Source: Gnetum montanum (Eukaryota; Streptophyta; Gnetopsida; Gnetales; Gnetaceae). From it: a DNA stretch of 64,000 bases. This document shows positions 41,428 through 51,949 of this stretch, piece after piece (within the stretch, counting starts at the first letter, position 1; each line of letters opens with the position of its first letter). The stretch lies in contig MNCI01035130.1 in the NCBI GenBank assembly GCA_015680685.1, positions 223,112 through 287,111 of the forward strand, read 5' to 3'. The notes below the pieces were generated by a model. It worked only from the letters and a program-made list of their open reading frames with translations, was not told the DNA's origin and did not search any database. The translations under genes were made by a program, and so were the position numbers.

Positions 41428-43480
41428 TTGTAATCACAACATGACAAAGGATTAGCACTTAATATATAACTTGAAACATTGGTAATACCTTATCTCTTGG
41501 GATAGTTACACTTGGCTATGTTGTGATCATGTCCTAGTTGATAATTTTAATATCATTTTAATATTAATAATTAATTTTAGATTTACCAAAGTTTTTTGAA
41601 AAGTTTAAACTCTCAAAAATTGATGGTTTAATGTTATTCTAATCATTAACCCTTTGGAGGAGTTTGAAAATTTTTTGTTGAAACCCTTAAGGTTTGTGGC
41701 CCCCACAACTAAGAGATTACCTCTAGTAGCTACACAATTGAAGAATGAAGTGATTTAGAAAAATAGTGTGAAAGTTCTAGGTCATGGAAGGTTTTGGGCT
41801 CTAAAAAATTGCAAAAACTCCCCATCTTGTTTTGAAGAAAATGAAATAAAATTTCAAAGTATTAGGTGGTATTTATAAAATTTCCTAATTGCATCGATAG
41901 GGCATGGTTGATGAGGCTAAGTTGATGCAGCTATTGACCACTATTGACTTTGTCAAAAGTAATAAAAAACAAGGAATTTTTAAGCAAAATTTGGGTCAAA
42001 TGAAAGACCAAAAACTCAAGAACATAATGAAATCATTAAAAGAGGATTTTGATATTCAGAAAATTGAGGAATGAGTAGATAGCAAGATATGATGAAGAAG
42101 AATGCCTTAAGGAGCACATAGTTGAATGCACAATGGAATACATGAAATTTTTTTGATTTTGGCAATGTCTACGAGTAAAGAACTTAACTACCCAAATCAT
42201 GTGATATACAAGTGGATCCTCCCTATAGTGGCATATGTCCTTTTTGCCCTTTCATATCTTCAACTAATGAGTCCATGGGCCCCATAGTTGATTAATAGCT
42301 ATGAAAGGTTAAGGACCTAACATGGATGACCTATTTAGGAATTTTAACACATCAAATTAAGACATGAAACAAAAAGATGAAAACTAGTAGTGAGGTGAGT
42401 TATGGAGATCATTAATGAGTAAGAGAGAAAATGGAATTAATGTCCCAATTATGATCACATGGAGTCCTTTGTGAGAATCATGGTTAAATGACCCAATAAA
42501 GTCCACCGTCAGCCTAGACCAAAACCAACCACTTTTAGTGACTTCGCATCACTACTGTAGGACTAGTCTACCCTCTCAAGACACAAGAATGCTCCCTTGG
42601 ATAACCATCATTCCTTATTTAAAAAGAAAAGAGAAGCAAAAAGTGGGAAAGAGCCTTAGTTAAAGGGGATCTGCAAGCATTGGTAAAATATCTTTTTAGT
42701 CCCATAACTAGTGCTCATAGCTTGTTTATTTTTTCCAAGTGGTGTGCTTTAAATTTCCATCATCTTTTTTTCTTTGTTTTTATTTTTGTTTCATTTTGTT
42801 TGTTTTTCTCTTCTTTCTTTCATTTTTTTTCTTTTGGGATGGGAACTAGACCATGCAAAGACTTATTCAACTTCCTGATATTGGTCAATGTGGAGCGTGA
42901 AGAAATCCATTAAAAGCACACTTGCACTCAAGATGGCAGAGAGGCACAAAGAGTATTAAATCCCTTTCAAGCCATAACCTTTTCAAACCTTTGAATATTT
43001 TCCAAGCTTAGAGACTACCAAGGTTACAAGTTCATTAAGGTTTAATTAATAAAAAAGGAACCTCATGTTCTCAAAACTAGGAAAACCATTGAGTTTATGG
43101 ATAGGTGAATGACATGGACTCACTACTTGTTTCATAAAAATAGAAACTCATCTTAGTTATTAGTCATAAAAATTTAAAAATAGAAATCAGAAATTAGCAA
43201 TAAAAAAAACTTAGGTACAAATCACCATTAACAGGTTCACTATATCTTGTTGGTAATAAGGCTCTTTTTATAAACAGAAATTAAAAAGTCATAGTAAAAT
43301 AAAGTAAAATATATAATAAAGTGTAAAATACTCAAGAAAGATATAAATGTATGAATGATGGTGCAAAACAAAAAATAGTGTAAAATAAGAAAAATTTCTA
43401 AAATCAAAAAGTTATAAAATAAATAATTTGCAAAAACATAAAAATGAGTATAACAGGAAAAAAAAAAACTATGGAGCCAT
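41428..43480 (-). other. 3' spacer of Athila copy 2 with oligopurine tract
   Basis: The minus strand carries a long A-rich purine tract at about 42763-42840, then TGATGGAAATTTAAAGC. The spacer aligns with 5790-6980 of copy 1 over its whole length. It may be an internal spacer leading to the env-like ORF, or an LTR beginning at 42762. No coding frame is visible. Confidence 0.5.
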
Positions 43481-43489
43481 GTATATGGT

Positions 43490-44600
43490 TAGCATGGATA
43501 GATATCTTCCCCATGGCTAAGTTTGAAGGAGATCTAACATATTGGGTATGGTTGTCCATCCATTGAGGTATTTACTGCATTGGGTTACTTGGGCTCATGG
43601 AAAGGCTTTACTTATTGGATGTTGACCAATTGCTTCTTGTTTCAGCTTTTAGGTTTGTATATGATCATGATCCTAGAAGAAAAGGTTTTATCAATTATAT
43701 AAGGCCCTTTCCATAATGTTTGGAATTTACTTTTCTAAGGAACATGTGTGGGGTTCCACTAGAGAACCTTATCTCTAGGTTGATGTTTGATTCTTCTGAT
43801 TCTTGGGTCATGTCATTGTTTGTTGAATGTCTTCTATACTTTATTCAAGGATAGGGCTACTAATAGATTTTTGTCTAGCATATTTAGGCTACTTAGGCTT
43901 TCTTTCTATGCTCCAATCTCTCCTATATTTGTTAATGATTTTTGTTAAAATCTTTATGATTTTCCTATTAGTAACCTGTACTTGACCATTGGATTGGGGA
44001 TGATAGGATGTTATTAATTTATGTTAAACCCCTAAGCATTGCATGAACTTCTAAAAAGTGGTGCTTTTGAAGTATGTTCCATTGTTAGAAATTAGTGCAT
44101 GTGGCACCCCAAACCTATTTACAATGTGTTGTTGTACAAATTGAGTATCAGTGGATGATGTGCAATCAACAATGGCTACTGCTTCTACTCAATACCTTTC
44201 CATTTAACATGGGTGTGATAGAACCCATGAAGTCAATGCCCCATATGTTAAAGGGTTTTAGTTGTTGAATCCACTATTGAGAATCCTCCATTTGTGCAAT
44301 CATCCCACCATCTCATTGGCAATGTTCACAAGATTGAACAAACTAATGAGCATCCCTAAAGATTTTGGGTCAATAGTATCTTGCCATTAGGATTTTTATA
44401 TCCATGCATCTTTTTACATAGTGGCCTTCACAAAGGCCTTCATGAGCATCCTAAAGAACTTGTAATTGATCAGCATCAGGTATACACCAATGAACTAGGC
44501 CATTGATGCATACATTGTAAAGGTATCCGTTGATTTCTATGGAGTCTTTTTCCTGATGAAGAAACTATTATTTCTTCCTATAGTCCAAATATTGTGGCAT
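43490..44600 (-). pseudogene. Integrase remnant (Athila copy 2)
   Basis: The minus strand shows, near 44440-44330, the zinc-finger end with AHQFVQSCEHCQ-like spacing. Near 44240-44215 it shows the core start with a GIDFMGSI-like block. Farther left the HSSTVK.PY.-type tail of the core is weakly visible. It aligns with 4240-5000 of copy 1. Decay is heavy. Confidence 0.6.
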
Positions 44601-44639
44601 CTCCTAAGAAAGAAGATAAGTGATGATGTCATCTTATCA

Positions 44640-45150
44640 TTTTGGTTCTATAGGCACTTGTTCATCTATTGCACTAGCAAAGAGAAGTTTATCAAGAAAT
44701 TGTTCAGAGTGTAGGCTCTGCTCCTCTTTGCTATCCCATCATAACTAAGACAAGTGATTAGCAACCACATTCTCAGTTCCTTTTCAATCTATCATTATAA
44801 GATTGAATTCCTGCAAGATCACCAGCCACCATATGACATGGGAACTCACTGTTGGCCTATTCATGAGGAAGTAGATGGCACAATGATCAATATGTATGAA
44901 CACTTTATATCTATGCACATAGTTCTTAAACTTTTCTAGAGCATACACCATTGTCATCAATTCTTTATCTGTGGTGGTGTAATTCAATTGTGCATCCACA
45001 ATGCTTTAACCATACAGTGGATGTAATATGGGCATTTCTTATCATCCAACAATGTAAGCATGGCTCCCAAGGTGTAATTAGATGCATTTGGCATTACATA
45101 AAATAGTTTGGACTAGTCAGGTGTTCATAGAATTAGAGTCTCTACGAGCT
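44640..45150 (-). pseudogene. RNase H remnant (Athila copy 2)
   Basis: The open stretch 44784-44999 reads LNYTTTDKELMTMVYALEKF, containing the catalytic Glu, then HRYKVFIHIDHCAIYFLMN with the second Asp. Upstream, near 45100-45060, lies an NASNYTLGAML-like block where Asp has become Asn. It is the same domain as 3520-4010 in copy 1. Confidence 0.75.
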
Positions 45151-45169
45151 TCTACTTGAGGCTCTAGAA

Positions 45170-46080
45170 TATATTTTTGCATTCTTTGGTCTAGATGAAT
45201 GGAGTATCTTTCTTCATTAGATTAATCAAAAATTTTGCAATCTTAGAGAAATTCTTTATAAATCACTAGTAATAACCACTGTGTCCAAGGAATGACCAAA
45301 AATATTTGATAGTTTTTGGTTGTTGGGTGATTCTTTGCATGATCCTTATCTTTTCAGGATCTACTTCAATCCCTTCCTATGAAATTCTATGCCCTAATAC
45401 AATGCCTTCTTGAATCATGATATGGCTCTTTTGCCAATTGAGTCATAGGTTCATTTCCACATATCCTTTTAATACTTGCTTAAGGTGGTCCAAGGCTTTC
45501 TCGAATGTAGCACTAAAATTGGAAAATTCATCCATAAAGACTTTCACTCTAGTACCAATTTTTTGTTGAAAGATGCTTAAGATCAAGTGTTGGAAAGTGA
45601 CAAAAGCATTGCACAAACCAAAAGGCATCTTGTGATATGCAAAGGTTCCCCAAGGACTCATGAATGCTGTTTTGGCCTAGTCTTTTAGTGTAATATGGAT
45701 TTGGTTATAGCCACTATAACCATTAAGAAAATTGTAATAGTAATGCCTAGATATGATGTTAAACACTTGATCAACAAATGGTAATAGAAAGTGATCTTTG
45801 AATGTTTCCATGTTTAACAACTTGAAGTTAATACAAACTCAGCATTTGCCACCTCTCTTTGGCACTATCATGAATGGGTTGACCCACTTTCTATTTGCAA
45901 TGTGATAGATGAATCCTACCTTAAGGAGTTGCTCAATCTCTTTTTTAATGATTTACTTTAATTTTGGGTTCAACCATCATTGTGGTTACCTCCTTAGCTT
46001 CATGGACAAATAAATATAAATACAATCCTAGCATATCCTAGGATTAATCCCTATGAGTTTAGGATATGACAAGGTAAAGA
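45170..46080 (-). pseudogene. Reverse transcriptase remnant (Athila copy 2)
   Basis: The open stretch 45443-45661 reads MSPWGTFAYHKMPFGLCNAF, then VKVFMDEFSNF, where the second catalytic Asp is Glu, so the enzyme would be crippled. NLWLNWQKSH-type and GHRIS-type blocks follow to the left. The entry block with VPKRGGKC-like residues is near 45860. It aligns with 2700-3520. Confidence 0.8.
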
Positions 46081-46579
46081 TTGTTGACCACTTTCAACAG
46101 TTTTGCTTTTTGCTCAAAAGTAAGTTTGGCATTAGGTATGATTAGCTTGCCATATTTCAAGAATGCATATTCCAGGTTGACAAGTAGAACTTTTATCTAT
46201 AGGGGCTCTTATTTAAAATTCTCATAGATCTCTGGCTCTCCCCATTTGGTATCATCATTTTCATTATCAAAGAGTTGGTGATGAACTTTCTCTAGTTCAT
46301 CCATGTGTGTGACATAAGCACATGGTAGGCTCTTAATACATTCCATGCATATTGTGCTACGTTTAGAGTTAGCAGTTAGCCATTGGATATCCTCTTGTTT
46401 TATGGCTATTGTGTAAGACACCTTTGAATATCTGCTTCATGTGCACACTGCTTGCATGCAGAAATAGATGCTCATTTCACTGACCAAAGTTTCTATACAT
46501 AATTACACCCAATAGCATTGTATGAAATGCATGGAACTCATTGCTTCTCGATCTTTTTAAATATATTTTCCTTAGATAT

Positions 46580-46990
46580 TTGTAGAGAAAAATCTCTAAT
46601 GCCCATTCTCACATCAATAGTTCTTAGCCATGCCCTTCCCATAATGATTGGAAATAACCTTGATTACTCGGTAATTAGTAGGATAATACCACCCATAGGT
46701 AATGGCCATAACGTCTTCTAATAGTCCCAATGAAATAGTAATGGATTGATCTTCCAATTTAAATTGGATATTACTCTTCTTTAGAGGTGGTAAGTTATAG
46801 GTAGTATACATCTCATGAGAAATCAAGTTAACACTAGAACCTGAATCAAGAAGAGCTTTACATGGTTCATTCTCAACAATCTGTAAATAAATAAGAAGAC
46901 TCTCAGGATTAGCTAATTTTTTGGGAAGGTTGCCAACCCAGATCCAATTAGATATAACATGAGTGAGCATAACAATATGGATTTTGGGCT
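46580..46990 (-). pseudogene. Aspartic protease (Athila copy 2), active site kept
   Basis: A 118-codon open frame at 46614-46970 contains ALLDSGSSVNLISHEMYTTY, a complete retropepsin active site, then NLPPLKKSNIQFKLEDQS and a flap-like GLLEDVMAITYGW. Downstream, on the left, a GRAWLRT-like block closes the domain at about 46620-46600. This is the best preserved part of the element. It would cleave the gag-pol precursor. Confidence 0.8.
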
Positions 46991-47410
46991 AGATTTGTTT
47001 TGAAGGGGAACTAATGAAATGATTTGCAAAGGATGAGGTAGGAGTAGGATGACTAGCTACCTAAGTCTGTGAGGGCTTAGTAGGGTTGTTGGGTGGAAAG
47101 AATGGCCTTTTAAGAGCATGAGGTTCCAAACCACTCAGTTGATGAACCAGTTATACATTACTGGGATTAGTAGCGTTACATTGTTGTGGCTTGGCTAGAA
47201 GTTCAACCTACATGGATGGAGCAAGTCGTAACTGTGTTGACGATGAAGGAATATGTGCAGGAATAGGAGGAGGATAAGGATGGAATGTGGTATCCCTCCA
47301 AGAATGTGAACAATGAGTTCTATAGTATTTAGGAGGATAGTAGTAATGTTGGAAAAGGTTAATGTGACTAGAAGAGTCACATGGAGATAGGGGTTGTTGA
47401 ACAGAATACT
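46991..47410 (-). pseudogene. Gag C-terminal part (Athila copy 2), interrupted
   Basis: The minus strand at 47390-47160 closely matches 1310-1530 of copy 1, a Pro/Tyr/Gln-rich gag tail. The match ends where the TGAAACACC LTR of copy B begins at 47411, so the remaining gag was displaced by that insertion and is not seen again in the window. Confidence 0.65.
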
Positions 47411-47863
47411 TGAAACACCACCAAATTTAGGCTACCGCATCTCAACTACAAATTTTTCTAAGTGTCATCATGAGGTAAATTTTTTTCAAGTGTTGGGACT
47501 ATACTTTCCAATACACTAGAGCATACTTAGCTCAGTAGAGAGTGTAGTCAACACTAGAGGCCAATTTTACAATTTTTTTAAAGTGTCAAGCCAGTAGCTA
47601 CAAAATGTGGTGGGCATGGAAAAAATAGTTTGATAGATTTTTCTAAGTACCAAGACTATGCTCTCTACTACACTAGAGTGTAGTCAAGCACAGTTGGCAT
47701 GGAAAAAATAGTTTGGTAAAATTTTCTAACTATCGAGACTATGCTCTCCACTAGGGTAAAGTGTAGTCAATTGTAGATAGCATTAAGGCCTAGTTTTTAC
47801 CAATTTTTTGTGACTGTTGTGACTATGCTCTCCACTGCACTAGAGCATTGTATTGATAAAAAA

Positions 47864-49494
47864 TGTTAGAAGTGAGAACCATACTTTGAGAGGTCAACAA
47901 TTGCACAGCCTTGAACTCACATCCACACAAATCCCTACTAGGAATGAAGGTAGGATGTCTAGGATGATCTTGTTGATCGAACTAGGACTTATAGGTCTTT
48001 TGATGAAATGGGTATTTAAGGGGGATGTGGTATTTTGTGATGTCTATGGTGCTCACAAGTGTGAGCATAGCAAAGGTTTCAAACATGAAGATGAGTGTGC
48101 AAATGCGCAGATGTGTGCTTAAATAATGAAAAGTGCAAGTAGAATGCTAAAATGCAAGAGAAAATGTGAAAAATGTATAGAATGTGAGCAAGAGAGAAAG
48201 GCATCACCCCAAATGGGGGAAGCATAGTTAACTACAAAGAAAAGTTTAAGAGGTACGCAGTGTACAAGTAGGCATAGTAGGTAGCATAGTCATAGTCTAA
48301 AGGTCTCTAGCTACAAAGAACAAGCACCCACTGTGAAGTCTGAGCTTGACAGGTTGGCATTGTGCTGAGTGGTGTGTAACAATGTTGTGATGGTGTGCAA
48401 CAATGTTTTCCTAGAATTCTAAGTGTGCCTTGAGTTTGCAAAATGTTAAGATGCCAAGTGATTGCTTCACAATGCCAATCGAAATGCCAAAGTGCCAACC
48501 CCTAAAATGTGAAGCACTAGGGTATTTATAGGCCTAGGGTTAGCATGAATCATAGATCGGGGGCCACATGCTAGAGGGGTAGTTGGGACTATGCTAGTCC
48601 CAAGTACATTGCCACTGAAGCGAATGGTTTTCTACTAGTGTGCTTCAATGAACCTCGTGAGACTACTAGACTATGACTACACTATCAAGATTGCATGTGT
48701 GAGTGTCAAATAGACTATAATGTACCTAAAAACAATGCAAAATAGTGTATCTTTGGAGACTATGCTTTGAGATTACACTATCCACTCTCTCAAGTGGTGG
48801 TAAGCATAGATATAATTTAGGGGCAAATGAGGGATGCAAATGAAATACAAATTATTGATCTTGCTTGCTGAAGGAATGTTGGAGCTGAGATGTAGGGCAA
48901 TGCTAACTTCTAAAGGCTTCTAAAGGTAGTTTCAATAGACTATGCTAACAATACTCTAGAGCGTAGCCCTATTAGTTAGATAAATTTTTCCAAAAAATGA
49001 GGCTCAATGTAGGCTACACTAACTATGCTCTAAAGCATAGTGCCAAAGGTGAGAGCATAGCCCTAAAAAAATTTAACAAAGATGATGTGCTCATGCAAAC
49101 TATGGTAACTACACTCTGAAGTGTAGTAGGGAGAGGAGGCTTAGGAGTTAGAAAATTTTCCAAATTGTTTTTTCCATGCCAACCAAGTGTGACAACTTTT
49201 GTCTTGACACTTAGGCAAATTTGTAAAACTAGCAATTCCAAGGTTGACTATGCTCTAAAGCATAGTTTTGGTAGGTTGGATGTAGTCAGCACATTTAGAA
49301 AAATTTCAGCTATTATTGACACTTCGAAAAAATTTGCAAATCTAGACTATTAATGTCAACCATGCTGACTATGCTCTAGAGTGTAGTTCTAGTAGTGGGA
49401 GCATAGTTTCAACACTGAGACAAAATTTTCCAAGTTTTGACACTTGGCCAAATCTGTAGTTAAGACACGGGAGCCCAAATTTGGTGGTGTTTCA
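47864..49494 (-). repeat. Opposed LTR of the same Tat family inside the copy B LTR
   Basis: On the minus strand it begins TGAAACACCACCAAATTTGG at 49494 and ends CTTCTAACA at 47864. It has a TATA box at 48532-48541 and the shared U5 block AAGTCCTAGTTCGATCAAC. It is a full-length LTR of about 1.63 kb with no internal region attached, so it looks like a solo LTR. The flanks (AAAAA and AGTGT) do not form a target duplication. Confidence 0.7.
48532..48541 (-). promoter_or_regulatory. TATA box of opposed LTR
   Basis: The minus strand reads TATAAATACC in the context CTAGGCCTATAAATACCCTA, matching the TATA context of the other LTRs of this family. Confidence 0.65.
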
Positions 49495-50085
49495 AGTGTA
49501 GTTGAGCATAGTTAATTAGAAGCTAAATTTTGTAAAATTTCTTGTAAGTGCTAAGACTATGCTCACCCTCAGTCTGGATCATAGTCAACCTCCCCTAGAG
49601 TGTAGTTAGCACATAGCCACTTTTCTACAAAATTTATCTAAGTGTTGGACTATGCTCTCCCCTAGTCTAGAGCATAGTCAAGTGTAGACGTGTAGAATAG
49701 CCTCCAAAGGCCTCCATAACATAGCATTGACATTCACATCAGCTCCAACACACCTTTGACAAGTAGCATGCATCATTTTGGCATCCTCCTTTATCCAAAA
49801 ATTATAACTACGCTCAACAGCACTTAAGATAGTGGATAGCATAGCCCTAGAGTGTAGTCTCCAAACTTGCACTTTTTGCATTTTTGTTAGGTACATTACC
49901 ATATTTTCAGCACATGAACATGTAGTTGGTAGTATAGTCATAGTCTAACAATCTCACAGAGTCCATTGGAGCACACCAAAGCATAACACCCTTTGCTTCA
50001 GTGGCAAGCATAGTTGGGTGTAGCATAGTTCTAGCCATTCATTGCTACATGGTAACCAATTTATATTTCATGGGAAACCTAGCCC

Positions 50086-50094
50086 TATAAATAT
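50086..50094 (+). promoter_or_regulatory. First LTR TATA box, copy B
   Basis: TATAAATAT in the context AGCCCTATAAATATCCTAGC, within the first duplicated unit. Confidence 0.6.
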
Positions 50095-50758
50095 CCTAGC
50101 CTTCTACATTCTAGGGGTTGGAAAATCTAAAACAAGCTTGGCATTTTTGGCATTTTTCACTTTTGAAGCACATTTGGCATCTTAGCAAGACAAGGTATTC
50201 ACACACCACTGCAGGACATCACAGACCACTATAGTCGACAACACACCCCTGGTGGCCAACATGGTAAGCATAGACACCATGGAGGACATCAATTTTCATG
50301 GATCAACCACGTCGAGACTATGACTATGCAACCCACTACACCTATTATACATTGTGTACCTCTTCACCCCTTTTGAGGTTAACTATGATCAACCACATTT
50401 GGGGTGGTTCTACTTTGTCTCTCATTCTCCTCCCATGCATTTTCAGCATTTTTATTTGCATTTTGGTATTTTACTTGCATTTTTGCTATTTTTATGCACA
50501 ACTATGTGTTGACATCTTCATTTTACACTAAAACCCTTGACTACACTTACCCCTATTAACATTGCAAAACACTACTCTACACTTAGCACCATTTTGGCAT
50601 TGCATTCCATAAGTCCCTATTGCATTTAGTAAGTCCATTGGAGTAGATCAAAGCACAATACACTTTTCTTCAATTGCAAGTGTAGTTGTGTGTAGCATAG
50701 TTATAGCCATCCTATGGCTACATGGCAACTAATTTACATTTCATGGAAAACCTAGCCT

Positions 50759-50767
50759 TATAAATAC
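50759..50767 (+). promoter_or_regulatory. Second LTR TATA box, copy B
   Basis: TATAAATAC in the context AGCCTTATAAATACCCTAGC, within the second duplicated unit, 673 bases after the first. The LTR therefore carries two candidate starts. Confidence 0.6.
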
Positions 50768-51433
50768 CCTAGCCTTCTACATTCTAGCGGTTGGCAAATC
50801 TAAAATGAGCTTGGCATTTTTGGCATTTTTCACTTTTGAGGCACATTTGGCATCTTAGTAAGACAAGGCATTCACACACCACTGCAAGACATCATAGACC
50901 ACTACAGTCCACAACACACCTTGTTGGCCAACTTGGTAACCACAGACACCATGGTGGACATCAATTTTCATGGCTCAAACACCTCGAGACTATGACTATG
51001 CATTCCACTACACCTAATATACACTGTGTACCTCCTCATGCCTTTTGAGGTTAACTATGATCAACCCCATTTGAGGTGGTTCTACTTTGTCTCTCGCTCT
51101 TCTCCCATGCATGTTTTAGCATTTTTATTTGCATTTTGGCATTTTACTTGCATTTTTTGCTATTTTTATGGATAATTATGTGTTGACACCTTCATTTTAC
51201 ACTGAAACCCTTGACTATAGTCACTATTGTTAAGATTGCGAAACACTATTCTACACTTAGCACCATTCTAGCATTGCATTCTGTAAGTCCCTATTCGATT
51301 GACAAGACCATTCTAAGCATTCCATCTCCACCTCTAGCAGGCCTTCACATGGATGTAGGGTAAAACATATGCACCTATGAACCTCTCAATGTTTCCATTC
51401 TAGTCATTGACATTTTTGGTCACTATAGTTTTT

Positions 51434-51450
51434 TGGCATTAGAAGGAGGG
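51434..51450 (+). other. Primer binding site of Tat copy B
   Basis: TGGCATTAGAAGGAGGG lies a few bases after the LTR end. Copy C has TGGTACTAAAAGGAGGG at the same place. The site begins TGG, the complement of the tRNA CCA end. It somewhat resembles a tRNA-Leu site, but I cannot assign the tRNA. Confidence 0.5.
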
Positions 51451-51949
51451 CCAAATTTATTTCTTTCTTTTGAACTCTATTGGTTGTTGCCTTGTGTGCT
51501 CTCTACTTCACCATTACTAGCTTTAGGCTAGCGTAGATCCAACACCCCTATGGACCTACTTGGTGTAGTAGCTAGAACTTAGGCTAGCACAGGCATTGTC
51601 TACAAACTAGTTGGTGTAGACTAGACCCCATCGTTAGTTCCCCTAGAACCCCATGTAGCAAACCTAAAGCATTCCTCCCTACACTTAGCTAAGTTCTAGG
51701 CTCTCAGTAGAGAGTGTAGTTAGCTCTTAGTGAAAAGCATAGTTGGCTCTTAGTGTGGAGAGTTTAGTCTCCAAACTTAGAAATTTTTTCATGATTTTTA
51801 GACTTAGCCATTCTTTTGCAGTCTCTAGACTTAGCCATTTTCAGTAGTTTTCAAAGTTAGCCATTTTTCTTTCAATTATTACTGTGAACTCTAAACAACC
51901 CTCTACATCAGTTTCAAGCACAATTGCTATCCTACCTTCTTAGCAAGAA
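51451..51949 (+). other. Leader of Tat copy B
   Basis: Untranslated leader between primer site and gag. It contains repeated phrases of the LTR type (GAGAGTGTAGTTAGCTC, AAAGCATAGTTGGCTC) and a threefold (T)TTAGCCATT phrase at 51800-51865. No gene is visible. Confidence 0.5.

Larger units (their letters stand above)
40430..47410 (-). mobile_element. Athila-type Ty3/gypsy retrotransposon, copy 2
   Basis: On the minus strand, from right to left: gag C-terminus, protease, RT, RNase H, integrase, spacer with oligopurine tract, env-like ORF. Sequence aligns with copy 1 (1-6980) in gag, pol and spacer. Its gag is cut at 47410/47411 by the LTR of Tat copy B. The left end meets chromovirus copy 2 near 40408-40430. 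All frames contain stops. Confidence 0.8.
49960..51304 (+). repeat. 673-bp tandem duplication within the copy B LTR
   Basis: AGTCCATTGGAG starts at 49960 and again at 50632. The two units stay aligned to about 50631 and 51304 with few differences: both contain CTATAAATA or TTATAAATA boxes, AGCTTGGCATTTTTGGCATT and TGAGGTTAACTATGATCAAC. The second unit continues into the normal U5 end of the LTR. The similarity is high, so the duplication is younger than most of the window. Confidence 0.85.
47411..51425 (+). repeat. 5' LTR of Tat copy B (composite, about 4.0 kb)
   Basis: It begins TGAAACACCACCAAATTT and ends near GGTCACTA at 51425, followed by a primer site. U3 units carry GACTATGCTCT...AGAGCATAGTC palindromes at about 47513, 47646, 47730, 47819, 49557 and 49649. 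An opposed LTR of the same family lies inside (47864-49494). The R/U5 part is duplicated in tandem (49960-51304). Without these additions it would be about 1.7 kb, similar to the other LTRs of the family. Confidence 0.75.

Noticed and set aside
41241-41447. 68-codon minus-strand frame MSCCDYKWHL
   Set aside because: It overlaps the env-like ORF start in another frame. The frame beginning MAPRPKHLQ at 41427 continues with better protein character.
47408-49498. CACTA-like or other DNA transposon with inverted ends
   Set aside because: The inverted ends are LTR starts (TGAAACACC) of the Tat-type family. The interior contains LTR TATA and U5 blocks, and the three-base flanks (GAA and TAG) do not match.
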